Of a stretch of DNA of 43,471 nt, positions 33,134 to 43,421 are shown in pieces. This DNA is from Actinomycetota bacterium. GTDB taxonomy: Bacteria; Actinomycetota; Actinomycetes; Nanopelagicales; Nanopelagicaceae. The DNA lies in the NCBI GenBank assembly GCA_010032875.1, contig RGSB01000005.1:1-43471 (forward strand), written 5' to 3'. The position numbers were made by a program, and so were the translations under genes. The stretch's first letter is position 1. Every line of letters begins with the position of its first letter. The notes under the pieces are model-generated. The model ran no database searches and was not told the DNA's origin. It worked only from the letters and a program-made list of their open reading frames with translations.

Positions 33134-34576
33134 TTATCCGCGCTCTTCTGCAGCCCTTTTAGCTGGGTTACCTGACTTGGACTTCTTCTTATGAACCACA
33201 GGCGTTTTAACACTTGGTATTTGACCCATACCGGCTCCCAAACCGGCTGGCATTCCTGCTGGAAGGGATCCACTGCGCATTTGTTTCATTGCTTTTTGCG
33301 CAGCAGAAAATCTATCAACTAGTGCATTAACTTCTGAAACCGCACGTCCACTTCCCCGTGCAATTCGTGCGCGCCTTGTTCCGTTCAGAACCTTTATATC
33401 CCGTCGTTCTTGTGGAGTCATTGATTGAACAATTGCTTTCGTACGAACAATTTCGCTTTCATCGAAATTTTCAATCTGTTTTTTCATCGAAGCAGCACCT
33501 GGCAGCATCGAAAGTAATTTGCCCATTGAACCCATGTTGGCCATTGCTTCTAATTGTTCAAGAAAATCTTCTAACGTGAAATCATCTCCACGTGCGAATT
33601 TCTCTTCAAGCTTGGCACTTGTTTCCGGATTAAGCGCCTTCTTTGCTTGCTCAGCTAAGGTTGCAACATCGCCGAGTCCAAGGATTCGAGAGGCCATTCG
33701 ATCTGGGTAGAAAAGGTCAAAATCACCAATTTTCTCACCAGTAGAGACAAACATAATTGGACGTTTAATGATTTCAGTAATCGAAAGTGCCGCGCCGCCT
33801 CGTGCGTCACCATCTAACTTAGTCAGAACCAATCCATCAAAACCAACACCTTGCTCGAATGCTCGTGCAGTTGCGATGGCACTCTGTCCGATCATTGCAT
33901 CAATGACGAAGAGGATCTCATGTGGCTTAATTTCATCTCGAATTGCAATTGCTTCATCCATGAGTTCATTGTCAACACCCAGGCGACCTGCTGTATCGAC
34001 GATAACCATGTTGTGAACTTTGGAGTGCGCGAATGCAATCGCGTCTCGAGCCACTTGTACCGCTTCACCATCTCCATTACCTAGTTCAGGAGCAAATACT
34101 GGCACCCCAATCTGTTGACCTAAAACTTGTAATTGAGTGACAGCATTTGGTCTTTGTAAATCTGCAGCAACTAAGAGTGGAGTGTTGCCCTGATCTTTGT
34201 AATATTTTGCGAGCTTTGCAGCAAGGGTTGTTTTTCCGGCACCTTGTAATCCTGCCAACATAATTACAGTTGGTGGATTTTTCGCAAACCTGATTCGTCT
34301 TGCTTCAGTACCAAGAATTGTAATTAATTCTGAGTTAACGACATCAAATATTGATTGTGCTTGATTACTTCCCGCCTGAAGTGTTGGCAAGATTGCCATC
34401 GCTTGAGTTTGAATGCGATTGGTGAAGAGATCTACAACTTCTTTTGCAACGTCTGCTTCTAAAAGAGCGCTAGAAATTTCCTCGATGACCGAATCAATGT
34501 CAGCAGTAGATAACTTTCCCTTTGACCGCAAGTTGCCAAAAGTTTTGGAAAAGCGAGTCGAGAGCGCATCAAACAT
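33134..34576 (-). CDS. ffh: Signal recognition particle protein Ffh
   Basis: The SRP GTPase of 480 aa that binds signal sequences of nascent membrane proteins together with 4.5S RNA. The N domain is at 1-90; the G domain has GLQGAGKTT (109-117), DTAGRLGVD and TKLDGDARGG; the Met-rich M domain covers about 325-445. The Lys-rich C-terminus (KKKSKSGNPAKRAAEERG) is typical. TAGGCT ends 6 bases before the ATG. The SRP receptor gene ftsY is in the same window. The SRP RNA gene is not. Confidence 0.97.
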   Translation of the reverse strand: MFDALSTRFSKTFGNLRSKGKLSTADIDSVIEEISSALLEADVAKEVVDLFTNRIQTQAMAILPTLQAGSNQAQSIFDVVNSELITILGTEARRIRFAKNPPTVIMLAGLQGAGKTTLAAKLAKYYKDQGNTPLLVAADLQRPNAVTQLQVLGQQIGVPVFAPELGNGDGEAVQVARDAIAFAHSKVHNMVIVDTAGRLGVDNELMDEAIAIRDEIKPHEILFVIDAMIGQSAIATARAFEQGVGFDGLVLTKLDGDARGGAALSITEIIKRPIMFVSTGEKIGDFDLFYPDRMASRILGLGDVATLAEQAKKALNPETSAKLEEKFARGDDFTLEDFLEQLEAMANMGSMGKLLSMLPGAASMKKQIENFDESEIVRTKAIVQSMTPQERRDIKVLNGTRRARIARGSGRAVSEVNALVDRFSAAQKAMKQMRSGSLPAGMPAGLGAGMGQIPSVKTPVVHKKKSKSGNPAKRAAEERG

Positions 34577-34582
34577 AGACAG

Positions 34583-34588
34583 AGCCTA
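34583..34588 (-). promoter_or_regulatory. -10 box of ffh (leaderless)
   Basis: TAGGCT on the minus strand ends 6 bases before the ATG at 34574-34576, in the 31-base gap after glnK. Confidence 0.45.
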
Positions 34589-34607
34589 CTTTAGCTCCGC
34601 ACAATTT

Positions 34608-36247
<1,640 letters not shown>

Positions 36248-36328
36248 AGATAACTACTTTCAATATTGTGGTTGCTAACAAAGATTGGGATTCTCGCCTT
36301 TGAGATAGGTGAAAAATGCCCTACGCGA

Positions 36329-36366
36329 GTTACATGCAAGGGCGTACAAAGTTTCAGACACATCAC
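36329..36366 (-). promoter_or_regulatory. GlnR-like box array upstream of amtB
   Basis: Reading on the minus strand from 36366: GTGAT, 6 bases, GAAAC (36351-36355), 6 bases, CGCCC, 6 bases, GTAAC (36329-36333). The actinobacterial GlnR consensus is GTNAC-N6-GAAAC in tandem with 11-base spacing. Three of four blocks match at four or more positions and the phase is exact. It lies 82-119 bases before the amtB ATG. The rest of the 156-base gap holds no gene. Confidence 0.4.
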
Positions 36367-36403
36367 ATTTTTTAGCCCTGAAGGAGCTTGTGTTACATCC
36401 AGG

Positions 36404-37237
36404 TTAAGAGATTAGGCCTTTGACGTATTCATCCGGGTTAAAAGGTGCCAGAGCATCGATTGACTCCCCTGTTCCGATGAACTTAATTGGAATGTCTAGG
36501 TAATCTTCGATGGCAAGTGCAATACCGCCTCGAGCACTTCCATCTAACTTTGTTAAAACTATGCCCGTAACTTGAACTGCTTCGGCAAATATCTTGGCCT
36601 GCTGCAATCCATTTTGTCCCGTTGTCGCGTCAATTACTAACAGAACTTCTCGCACTGGAGTAACTTTTTCGATTACTCGTTTAATCTTTTCAAGTTCACT
36701 CATTAAATCACTTTTGTTGTGAAGTCGTCCTGCTGTATCTACAAACAAAAATTTAGCAGAGATTTCTTTAGCTCTTTGTACTGAATCAAAAGCCACCGAA
36801 GCGGGATCGGAGTTCTCTTTACCACTAACAACTTCTACGCCAATTCTCTGACCCCATGTTTGCAACTGCTCTACCGCAGCGGCACGAAAAGTATCAGCGG
36901 CTGCCAATACAACAGCTCCTTCATTCTGAAAATATCGTGCCAATTTCGCGGCACTTGTTGTTTTTCCGGTGCCATTAACTCCAACTACCATCACTGCAGT
37001 AAGTTCAGAATTAGTAGTGATAGCCCGCGATTTCTTTGATAGATGAGATAACAAGACTGAATTAAGTGACTCTTCAGGAGTTGCAGATTTTAGTTTACGT
37101 GTTTGGTCAATAATTGAATGAGCGAGATCAGCTCCTAAATCAGCGGCGATGAGTTCTTTGGCAAGTTCATCTAGATCTGGCTTATTTAGTAAATTATTTA
37201 CTTTGATTTTTGATAAAAAATTAGAAAAAATACCCAT
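36404..37237 (-). CDS. ftsY: Signal recognition particle receptor FtsY
   Basis: SRP receptor GTPase of 277 aa, only the N and G domains: the acidic A domain and any membrane anchor seen in larger FtsY proteins are absent. P-loop GVNGTGKTT (86-94), DTAGRLHNK and TKLDGSARGG are present. An amphipathic start (MGIFSNFLSKIK) could supply membrane contact. It follows smc after 18 bases, the conserved smc-ftsY pair. Confidence 0.96.
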   Translation of the reverse strand: MGIFSNFLSKIKVNNLLNKPDLDELAKELIAADLGADLAHSIIDQTRKLKSATPEESLNSVLLSHLSKKSRAITTNSELTAVMVVGVNGTGKTTSAAKLARYFQNEGAVVLAAADTFRAAAVEQLQTWGQRIGVEVVSGKENSDPASVAFDSVQRAKEISAKFLFVDTAGRLHNKSDLMSELEKIKRVIEKVTPVREVLLVIDATTGQNGLQQAKIFAEAVQVTGIVLTKLDGSARGGIALAIEDYLDIPIKFIGTGESIDALAPFNPDEYVKGLIS

Positions 37238-37255
37238 GAAAAGCTAAATTCAGTT

Positions 37256-40200
37256 TTAAGCGGTTTCGGATTCACGAAGACGCTGAGAAATAACTTCCGT
37301 CACGCCATCTCCGCGCATCGTCACGCCATATAGAGCATCTGCAATTTCCATGGTGCGTTTCTGGTGAGTGATAATAATGAGTTGTGAACTCGCACGTAAC
37401 TCTTCAAGTACGCCAAGCAAGCGACCAAGGTTTACATCATCGAGCGCGGCTTCTACTTCATCTAGAACATAGAACGGACTTGGGCGAGCTTTGAAAATAG
37501 CAACGAGCATAGCTACTGCAGTTAAAGATTTTTCTCCTCCAGATAGCAATGAGAGTCTCTTCACGCGTTTTCCTGGAGGACGCGCTTCAACATCTACACC
37601 TGTTGACAGTAAATCATCAGGATTTGTAAGAATTAAACGACCATCTCCCCCTGGGAAAAGTCGGGCGAATATCTCTTCGAAGTGCTTCGCTGTCTCTTCA
37701 TAAGCTTCCATAAAGATTTGTTGAACTCGATCATCAACTTCCTTAACAATATCTAGCAGGTCTTTCTTGGTGTTTTTCAAATCTTCTAGCTGTTCGGCAA
37801 GAAACTTCAAACGCTCTTCGAGTGCGTCATATTCTTCAAGTGCAAGAGGATTTATTTTTCCAAGTAGCGTTAGTGATCGTTCGGTTGCAGCTAAACGTTT
37901 TTCTTGTTGATCGCGGCGATATGGAATCAACTCAGTTGTAACAATTTCGCCTGCTTCGTTTTCAAGAAATGTTGGAACATCATTGTGTGGGCCATATTCA
38001 TTTACCAAAGTTGTTGTATCAACGCCAAGTTCTTCAACAGCTTTGAGTTCGAGAGCTTCAATGCGCATGCGCTGCTCAGCTCTTGCGATTTCATCGCGGT
38101 GAACGCTATTAGTTAGCTGTTCTAACTCTGTTGAAAGTTCGCGACCACGGGCACGGATAGTGAGGGTTTCTCCTTCACGTTGCGCGCGGGCATCTTCGAG
38201 TCGAGCACGTTCTGTTGCTGCTTTTGCTATAGATCGCTCAATGTGAATTAAAACTTCGTATGCTGCTTCTGCAACAGATTGTGAAATAACTGCACCACGG
38301 GCACGGGCTCCACGTCGAGATATCGCACGATCTGATGCATCTCGTTCAGCTTGCGCTGCATCTTCAAGTGCTTTTGCACGAGCAGCCAATGAATCAACTC
38401 GCTCTTCGCTTGTACGAACTGCCAAGCGCGCTTCTACTTCAGTACTACGAGCCGTTGAAACTTGTGCACGTATTACTTCAACTTGTGCGTGGTCAGGCTC
38501 TGGGGTTTCACCCTGCATGGAAAGTTGGTTAGATGCAATGTTTAATTCATTTTCATCACGCGCTTTAGCAGCACTTGCTTCTGCAATCGACACATTTAAG
38601 CGTTCAACTTCTGCTGCGGCAGATTTTGCATTTTGTCCAGCAACGGCTAATTGCTCTGTCAGTGCCGCTATTCGAGCATCTGATTCATTGAGTTTTCCGA
38701 GAGCTTGGTCGTATTCACTTTGACAGGAGGCAAGTTCATTTGTTGCAGTTGAAATTTCAAATCGAATTCGGTCAGCCTTGTGAGTTACTTCTTCTAGTTT
38801 GCTTGAAAGTTCAGAAATCAGTGCATTGATCTCAATGAGTGAAGATGTCGACTTTGAGCCACCTCGCGCACGGGTAGATGTGACGATGTCGCCATCTCGC
38901 GTTACAACACGTATATGTGGATGATTACGAAGAACTTCTGCCGCATCACGTGCTGAATCTACAACTGCTGTAGCGCTCAGTAGGGATGAAACCAAGGATG
39001 CAATCGAAGTTGATTGCACATAATTTGTCAGTGAAGTTAACCCAGATGGTATTGAATCACCAGATTTAAGGTTTTCATCAAAAACTAAAATATCTGCTTG
39101 ACCAAGGTTTTCTGAACGCATAGTTGTCAGTGCGCTAACTGCTGAATTGAGATCTTGGACAACAATTGCATCAGCGAGTGAACCTAGTGCTGCCGCAACT
39201 GCACTCTCGAATCCTTTCTCGATTGAGATCAGAGAGCTCACACTTCCCAAAATCTTTACTCCGCGTGAATTGGCTAGCAATGCCGAAGCACCGTCATTGC
39301 TCTTTGACGTAATGCGAAGCGCTTCAAGCTTTGCTTCTACGGCGTTCTTTTCTCTTTCAGTGCTCCGTTCATTATCCACGAGGTCTGAAAGCGTTTTCTT
39401 CGCTGTGTCCAATTTGGATTTTGCAGATTCAAATTGCGAATCCAGGCCGAGCTCACTCGAATCTGCACTTGCAATTTCTAATTCAAATGTTGAGTATGCG
39501 CGTGTGGCCTCGTCAGAACGCTGTTGGGCTTCATTACGGGATTTTTCTAAACGTGCAATCTCTTCAGAGATCGCTTCAAGGCGCGCACGTAAAGATTTGA
39601 TGTGACCTTCTTGTCGCGCTGTTCCTTCTCGTGAATCTGCAATTGCTCGCATTGCCGCGGCAACTTTATCTTCTTCACTTTTAAGGGAAATTTCGGCTTG
39701 CGCCAATGCACTGGTTGCATCGGATAACAAGAGTTGCGCATTTTCTACGGCGGCACGAAGTTGAGATTCTTCCAATCGAAGTGCCTGTGCTTCACGCTCA
39801 AGTGCTTCAGGATCACGACCTAAAGTGCGAGCTTCTTCAGCTTCTTCGGCCAAGAAACGTGAGCGCTCTTGAGCAAGAGAAGCAGTTCCTCTAAATCGTT
39901 CGCGCAAAGAATTTAACTGGTAGTACGTTTCTTGTGCTTTTACGAGTAATGGTCCGTCAACGGCTGCTTGCGCGTCGAGTGCTTCTTCACGGGCGCGTAC
40001 TTTGTCTAATTCGGCGTCCACGATTGCACGTCGCTCGCGTAGCGCCGTTTCATCTGCGACTTCGGCATCCAAAGTTTTAGTCATGGCAATGTAATCATCT
40101 GCAAGCAAACGCAATTTGGCATCACGCAAATCTGCCTGGATGGTGGCGGCTTTCTTTGCTACTTCTGCTTGCTTTCCGAGTGGGCGAAGCTGTCGTCTCA

Positions 40201-40792
40201 ATTCAACTGTGAGGTCTTGCACGCGTGCCAAATTTGCCTGCATGGAATCGAGTTTGCGAAGTGCTTTTTCTTTTCTCTTGCGGTGTTTAAGTACACCCGC
40301 TGCTTCTTCAATGAATCCACGTCGTTCGTCAGGATTGGCCATTAAAATTGCATCTAGCTGACCTTGGCCAACGATGACGTGCATTTCACGTCCAATACCT
40401 GAATCACTTAATAATTCTTGGATATCTAACAAACGTGAGGCTTCACCATTTATTTGGTACTCACTTTGGCCATTCCTAAAGAGAATTCGAGAAATCGTTA
40501 CTTCTGAATAATCAATATTGAGAGCACCGTCGGCATTATCGATAGTTACAGAAACTTCAGCGCGACCAAGTGGCGCTCTTCCACTGGTGCCTGCGAAGAT
40601 GACGTCTTCCATCTTTCCACCGCGAAGTGATTTGGCACCTTGCTCGCCCATAACCCAGGTAAGTGCATCAACTACGTTTGATTTTCCAGAACCATTTGGG
40701 CCAACAACGCAGGTAATACCCGGCTCGAGGCGCAGAGTGGTTGCTGACGCAAAGGACTTAAAGCCCTTGAGCGTGATGCTCTTTAGATACAC
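37256..40792 (-). CDS. smc: Chromosome partition protein SMC
   Basis: A 1178-aa condensin ATPase that compacts and segregates the chromosome with ScpA/ScpB. The N-terminal head has the P-loop GPNGSGKSN (31-39). Long coiled coils occupy about 170-500 and 660-1000, with the hinge at about 500-650 (RGVKILGSVSSLISIEKGFE to TRDGDIVTSTRARGG). The C-terminal head has the signature LSGGEKSLTA and Walker B FYVLDEVEAALDD. The GTG start is supported by TAGGTT 6 bases upstream. mutM, often between rnc and smc, is not present. Confidence 0.97.
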   Translation of the reverse strand: MYLKSITLKGFKSFASATTLRLEPGITCVVGPNGSGKSNVVDALTWVMGEQGAKSLRGGKMEDVIFAGTSGRAPLGRAEVSVTIDNADGALNIDYSEVTISRILFRNGQSEYQINGEASRLLDIQELLSDSGIGREMHVIVGQGQLDAILMANPDERRGFIEEAAGVLKHRKRKEKALRKLDSMQANLARVQDLTVELRRQLRPLGKQAEVAKKAATIQADLRDAKLRLLADDYIAMTKTLDAEVADETALRERRAIVDAELDKVRAREEALDAQAAVDGPLLVKAQETYYQLNSLRERFRGTASLAQERSRFLAEEAEEARTLGRDPEALEREAQALRLEESQLRAAVENAQLLLSDATSALAQAEISLKSEEDKVAAAMRAIADSREGTARQEGHIKSLRARLEAISEEIARLEKSRNEAQQRSDEATRAYSTFELEIASADSSELGLDSQFESAKSKLDTAKKTLSDLVDNERSTEREKNAVEAKLEALRITSKSNDGASALLANSRGVKILGSVSSLISIEKGFESAVAAALGSLADAIVVQDLNSAVSALTTMRSENLGQADILVFDENLKSGDSIPSGLTSLTNYVQSTSIASLVSSLLSATAVVDSARDAAEVLRNHPHIRVVTRDGDIVTSTRARGGSKSTSSLIEINALISELSSKLEEVTHKADRIRFEISTATNELASCQSEYDQALGKLNESDARIAALTEQLAVAGQNAKSAAAEVERLNVSIAEASAAKARDENELNIASNQLSMQGETPEPDHAQVEVIRAQVSTARSTEVEARLAVRTSEERVDSLAARAKALEDAAQAERDASDRAISRRGARARGAVISQSVAEAAYEVLIHIERSIAKAATERARLEDARAQREGETLTIRARGRELSTELEQLTNSVHRDEIARAEQRMRIEALELKAVEELGVDTTTLVNEYGPHNDVPTFLENEAGEIVTTELIPYRRDQQEKRLAATERSLTLLGKINPLALEEYDALEERLKFLAEQLEDLKNTKKDLLDIVKEVDDRVQQIFMEAYEETAKHFEEIFARLFPGGDGRLILTNPDDLLSTGVDVEARPPGKRVKRLSLLSGGEKSLTAVAMLVAIFKARPSPFYVLDEVEAALDDVNLGRLLGVLEELRASSQLIIITHQKRTMEIADALYGVTMRGDGVTEVISQRLRESETA

Positions 40793-40798
40793 GCGGTA

Positions 40799-40804
40799 AA
40801 CCTA
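40799..40804 (-). promoter_or_regulatory. -10 box of smc (leaderless)
   Basis: TAGGTT on the minus strand ends 6 bases before the GTG at 40790-40792. Confidence 0.45.
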
Positions 40805-40859
40805 CCTTGCGAGCGCGTTAATTAGCGAAGTAACACGGCGGCTCTGAAAGCATCTAAAG

Positions 40860-41564
40860 CTAGTTACCTTCATCCACAACTTGAGGTTTTAATATCTCAT
40901 AGGCGCTTCTTGCAGCGGCTTGCTCGGCTTCTCTCTTGCTCTTGCCGGTGCCACTTGCAATGCAGACCCCTGCGACCATTGCGTCGGCGCTAAAACTCTT
41001 ATCGTGATCTGGTCCTGTTTCGGTGACGATGTATTCAGGAGCGCCTTTACCAATGTGAGCTGTTAACTCTTGCAGCGCAGTTTTACCATCTATACCTGAA
41101 CCTCGAGCCATGGCTTGTGCCAGAGTCGAATCAATAAGTTTTCGAACAACCAGTGCACTCGTTGCAAAGCCTGCATGAAGATAAATGGCGCCAATGAGCG
41201 CTTCTAACGCATCTGCCAATAGTGAATTTTTGTCGCGACCGCCAGTAACTTCTTCACCTTTTCCGAGGCGAATATACTTTCCGAGATTCAGTTCGCGAGC
41301 GATGTCAGCGAGGGCTCTCATATTTACAACACCCGAGCGCAGCGGAGAGAGTCTGCTTTCATCAAGATCGGGAAAACGCAGGTATAACTCTTCTGTAACA
41401 ACCAAGCCTAGGACTGAGTCACCAAGAAATTCGAGTCGTTCATTTGTTTCTTTTGCACCAGATTCATAGGCAAATGAACGATGAGTAAATGCTAAGGCTA
41501 AAAGATTTGGATCAACGTCAACACCTAAGTGCTGTGTTAATTCAGAGTACAGATCAGACCTCAA
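40860..41564 (-). CDS. rnc: Ribonuclease III
   Basis: Double-strand-specific endoribonuclease of 234 aa that processes rRNA precursors and structured RNAs. The signature NERLEFLGDSVLG (41-53) carries catalytic Glu44 and Asp49; a second acidic pair lies in DALEALIGAIYL. The dsRNA-binding domain is at about 160-230 (KTALQELTAH to AAARSAYEIL). The start is TTG, 11 bases inside rpmF, so translation is probably coupled to L32. Confidence 0.95.
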   Translation of the reverse strand: MRSDLYSELTQHLGVDVDPNLLALAFTHRSFAYESGAKETNERLEFLGDSVLGLVVTEELYLRFPDLDESRLSPLRSGVVNMRALADIARELNLGKYIRLGKGEEVTGGRDKNSLLADALEALIGAIYLHAGFATSALVVRKLIDSTLAQAMARGSGIDGKTALQELTAHIGKGAPEYIVTETGPDHDKSFSADAMVAGVCIASGTGKSKREAEQAAARSAYEILKPQVVDEGN

Positions 41565-41727
41565 TAACCTGACGGCGGTTATAAGTTCCGCACGTTGGAC
41601 ATGCAGTGTGTTGCAATTTTGGTTGCTGACATTGTGGGCACGCCGCTAGTGCAGCCGCAGTTGTTTTCCACTGACTACGACGAGAACGAGTCTTTGAGCG
41701 AGACATCTTTCGCTTTGGTACTGGCAC
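41554..41727 (-). CDS. rpmF: 50S ribosomal protein L32
   Basis: A 57-aa protein starting PVPKRKMSRSKTRSRRSQW, the standard L32 beginning, with a zinc ribbon formed by Cys30/Cys33 (CPQC) and Cys43/Cys46 (CPTC), so the zinc-containing form. The start is GTG with AAGGA 7 bases upstream. It lies between DUF177 and rnc, the conserved order. The 122-base gap before it holds a 14-base palindrome ATCTCAGATGAGAT but no clear promoter. Confidence 0.95.
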   Translation of the reverse strand: MPVPKRKMSRSKTRSRRSQWKTTAAALAACPQCQQPKLQHTACPTCGTYNRRQVIEV

Positions 41728-41849
41728 GGTGGCGTCCTTAATCTCTTCTTAAATCTCATCTGAGATACCGCGGCCCACAAGGAGTGCGGATATGGGTGAA
41801 AGTATCCCCTAAAAGTTCGAATTCTTAAAATCGGCTTGAAGAGAACGAG

Positions 41850-42440
41850 CTACTCGCTCTTATCCGCCTCAAGTGAGCCAAGGGCAGCCCATCGGGGATC
41901 GATGTGTTCGTGAGCATGTCCTTCAGGAAGGTTTGACCACTTTTCCCCGCATTGCTGGCACAGCCCCAGACATTCCTCGGAACAGAGTGGATTTACCGGA
42001 AGCGCCAGAACAATTGCATCTCGCAGCGGAGTTTCTAAATCGATGTAGTCACCCTGCATAAATAACTCGTCATCTACATCTAAATCATCAATCACATCTT
42101 CGCTCGGACGTCGCTTCTTTGAACCCTTCGAACCTTTTTCATGATGCACTTCATAGCGATAAAGCTCCTGAAAACTTCTATCTATGTCTATTGCAATCGG
42201 ATCAAGGCAGCGAATGCACTCACCCATTGCAGTTGCAAATACATCGGCCGTTGCTAGCACGCCCTCTGTAACGGATTCCAGCCGTAGATCAACTTCGATT
42301 ACTTCTCCCGGTGGAACACTAATTAATTCGACACCGAAAGCTTCTGTGAGATCGAAGTCGATTGAATACTCTTTCATCTCTCCTGCGCGTCGAGGCAGTT
42401 CGTGCGTGTTAACACGAAATGGTGAGTTATCGCGAGTCAT
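41850..42440 (-). CDS. DUF177/YceD family protein
   Basis: A 196-aa YceD-like protein whose gene precedes rpmF in most bacteria. It is linked to 23S rRNA or 50S subunit accumulation in E. coli and plants. It has a first Cys pair in CIRCLDPI, an acidic-basic insert around 100-120 (HHEKGSKGSKKRRPSEDVIDD) and a C-terminal Cys cluster CSEECLGLCQQCG that may bind zinc. It starts 12 bases after the sepIVA-like stop. Confidence 0.92.
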   Translation of the reverse strand: MTRDNSPFRVNTHELPRRAGEMKEYSIDFDLTEAFGVELISVPPGEVIEVDLRLESVTEGVLATADVFATAMGECIRCLDPIAIDIDRSFQELYRYEVHHEKGSKGSKKRRPSEDVIDDLDVDDELFMQGDYIDLETPLRDAIVLALPVNPLCSEECLGLCQQCGEKWSNLPEGHAHEHIDPRWAALGSLEADKSE

Positions 42441-42452
42441 GCCCTGATTACT

Positions 42453-42935
42453 TTACTTATCGTTTGCAAGTTGCGATAAAACATCTTTATCACCGGCGCC
42501 AGCAAGTCTTTCTCGACCCCGCGCAACGGCATCAGAAGTCTTATTAAGAATCACCTCAAGAGTTGCAAGTCTTGAGTCAATGTATTTTTCTACCTCTTCA
42601 CGTTCGGCATCAGCTTCAAGATGAGCATCATCTAAAATGTGTTGAGCCTCTTCACGTGCAGCAGAAACAATTGCTGTCTGCTCAATCATTCGAGAAACTT
42701 CTTCACGAGCACTTGCAATTAAAGCTTCAGCGCTTGCACGTCCTTCTTCAATAAGTGAATCACGGGAGGCAAGAATTTTGCGTGCAGCTTCTAAATCATT
42801 TGGAAGTGCAGCACGTGCACCATCAAGAATTTCTAGCATTTCACCACGGTGCAAAACACATGAAGCCGAGAGAGGAACTCCTCGAGCTTCTTCGACCATT
42901 GCGATGGCTGTTGTTAACTTCTCAATCGAATCCAT
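42453..42935 (-). CDS. sepIVA: SepIVA-like (DivIVA-related) coiled-coil protein
   Basis: A 160-aa, almost wholly helical protein without membrane segments. The N-terminal segment VEEARGVPLSASCVLHRGEMLE and the following ARKILASRDSLIEEG resemble mycobacterial SepIVA (Rv2927c), an essential septum-associated DivIVA-like factor, as does the gene order with DUF177 and rnc. Residues about 55-130 are coiled coil rich in Ala and Glu. SepIVA is about 245 aa, so some 85 residues of coiled coil are missing in the middle while both ends remain. The role in cell division is inferred by homology. It starts three bases after coaD. Confidence 0.82.
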   Translation of the reverse strand: MDSIEKLTTAIAMVEEARGVPLSASCVLHRGEMLEILDGARAALPNDLEAARKILASRDSLIEEGRASAEALIASAREEVSRMIEQTAIVSAAREEAQHILDDAHLEADAEREEVEKYIDSRLATLEVILNKTSDAVARGRERLAGAGDKDVLSQLANDK

Positions 42936-42938
42936 GGA

Positions 42939-43418
42939 TCACTTCCCTGCTACTCGACGTTTAAGTGCCTCGTTAATGCTCGGTGGAACCATAGAGGAAA
43001 CATCTCCACCGTAATGTGCTAATTCTTTCACAAGTGAGGATGATAAAAAGGAGTGAGTTGGTGAAGTCGCCATAAACATGGTCTCAACCCCTGATCCTTG
43101 GAGGTTTACTTGTGCCATCTGTAATTCATATTCGAAATCTGATACCGCCCGCAACCCTTTAACAATTGATTGAATCGACTTTGATTTGCAGTACTCAACT
43201 AGTAAGCCACTCCATGAATCAACACGGACATTAGTAAATTTCTTTGTAACTTCAGAAATCATTGAAATACGTTCTTCGACTGTAAACAAACTTGATTTGG
43301 TTCGATTTTCAAGTACAGCAACTGTTACTTCATCAAAGTGGTGACTGGCACGTTCGATGATGTCTAAGTGTCCATACGTGATTGGATCAAAAGATCCAGG
43401 ACAAACAGCGCGTCTCAT
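42939..43418 (-). CDS. coaD: Phosphopantetheine adenylyltransferase
   Basis: Transfers AMP to 4'-phosphopantetheine, the fourth step of coenzyme A synthesis. A 159-aa nucleotidyltransferase with PGSFDPITYGHLDII (T/HxGH motif, His17), RTKSSLFTVEER, and a C-terminal helix after SFLSSSLVKELA. It starts three bases after the partial upstream frame and leads into sepIVA-DUF177-rpmF-rnc. Confidence 0.97.
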   Translation of the reverse strand: MRRAVCPGSFDPITYGHLDIIERASHHFDEVTVAVLENRTKSSLFTVEERISMISEVTKKFTNVRVDSWSGLLVEYCKSKSIQSIVKGLRAVSDFEYELQMAQVNLQGSGVETMFMATSPTHSFLSSSLVKELAHYGGDVSSMVPPSINEALKRRVAGK

Positions 43419-43421
43419 AGG

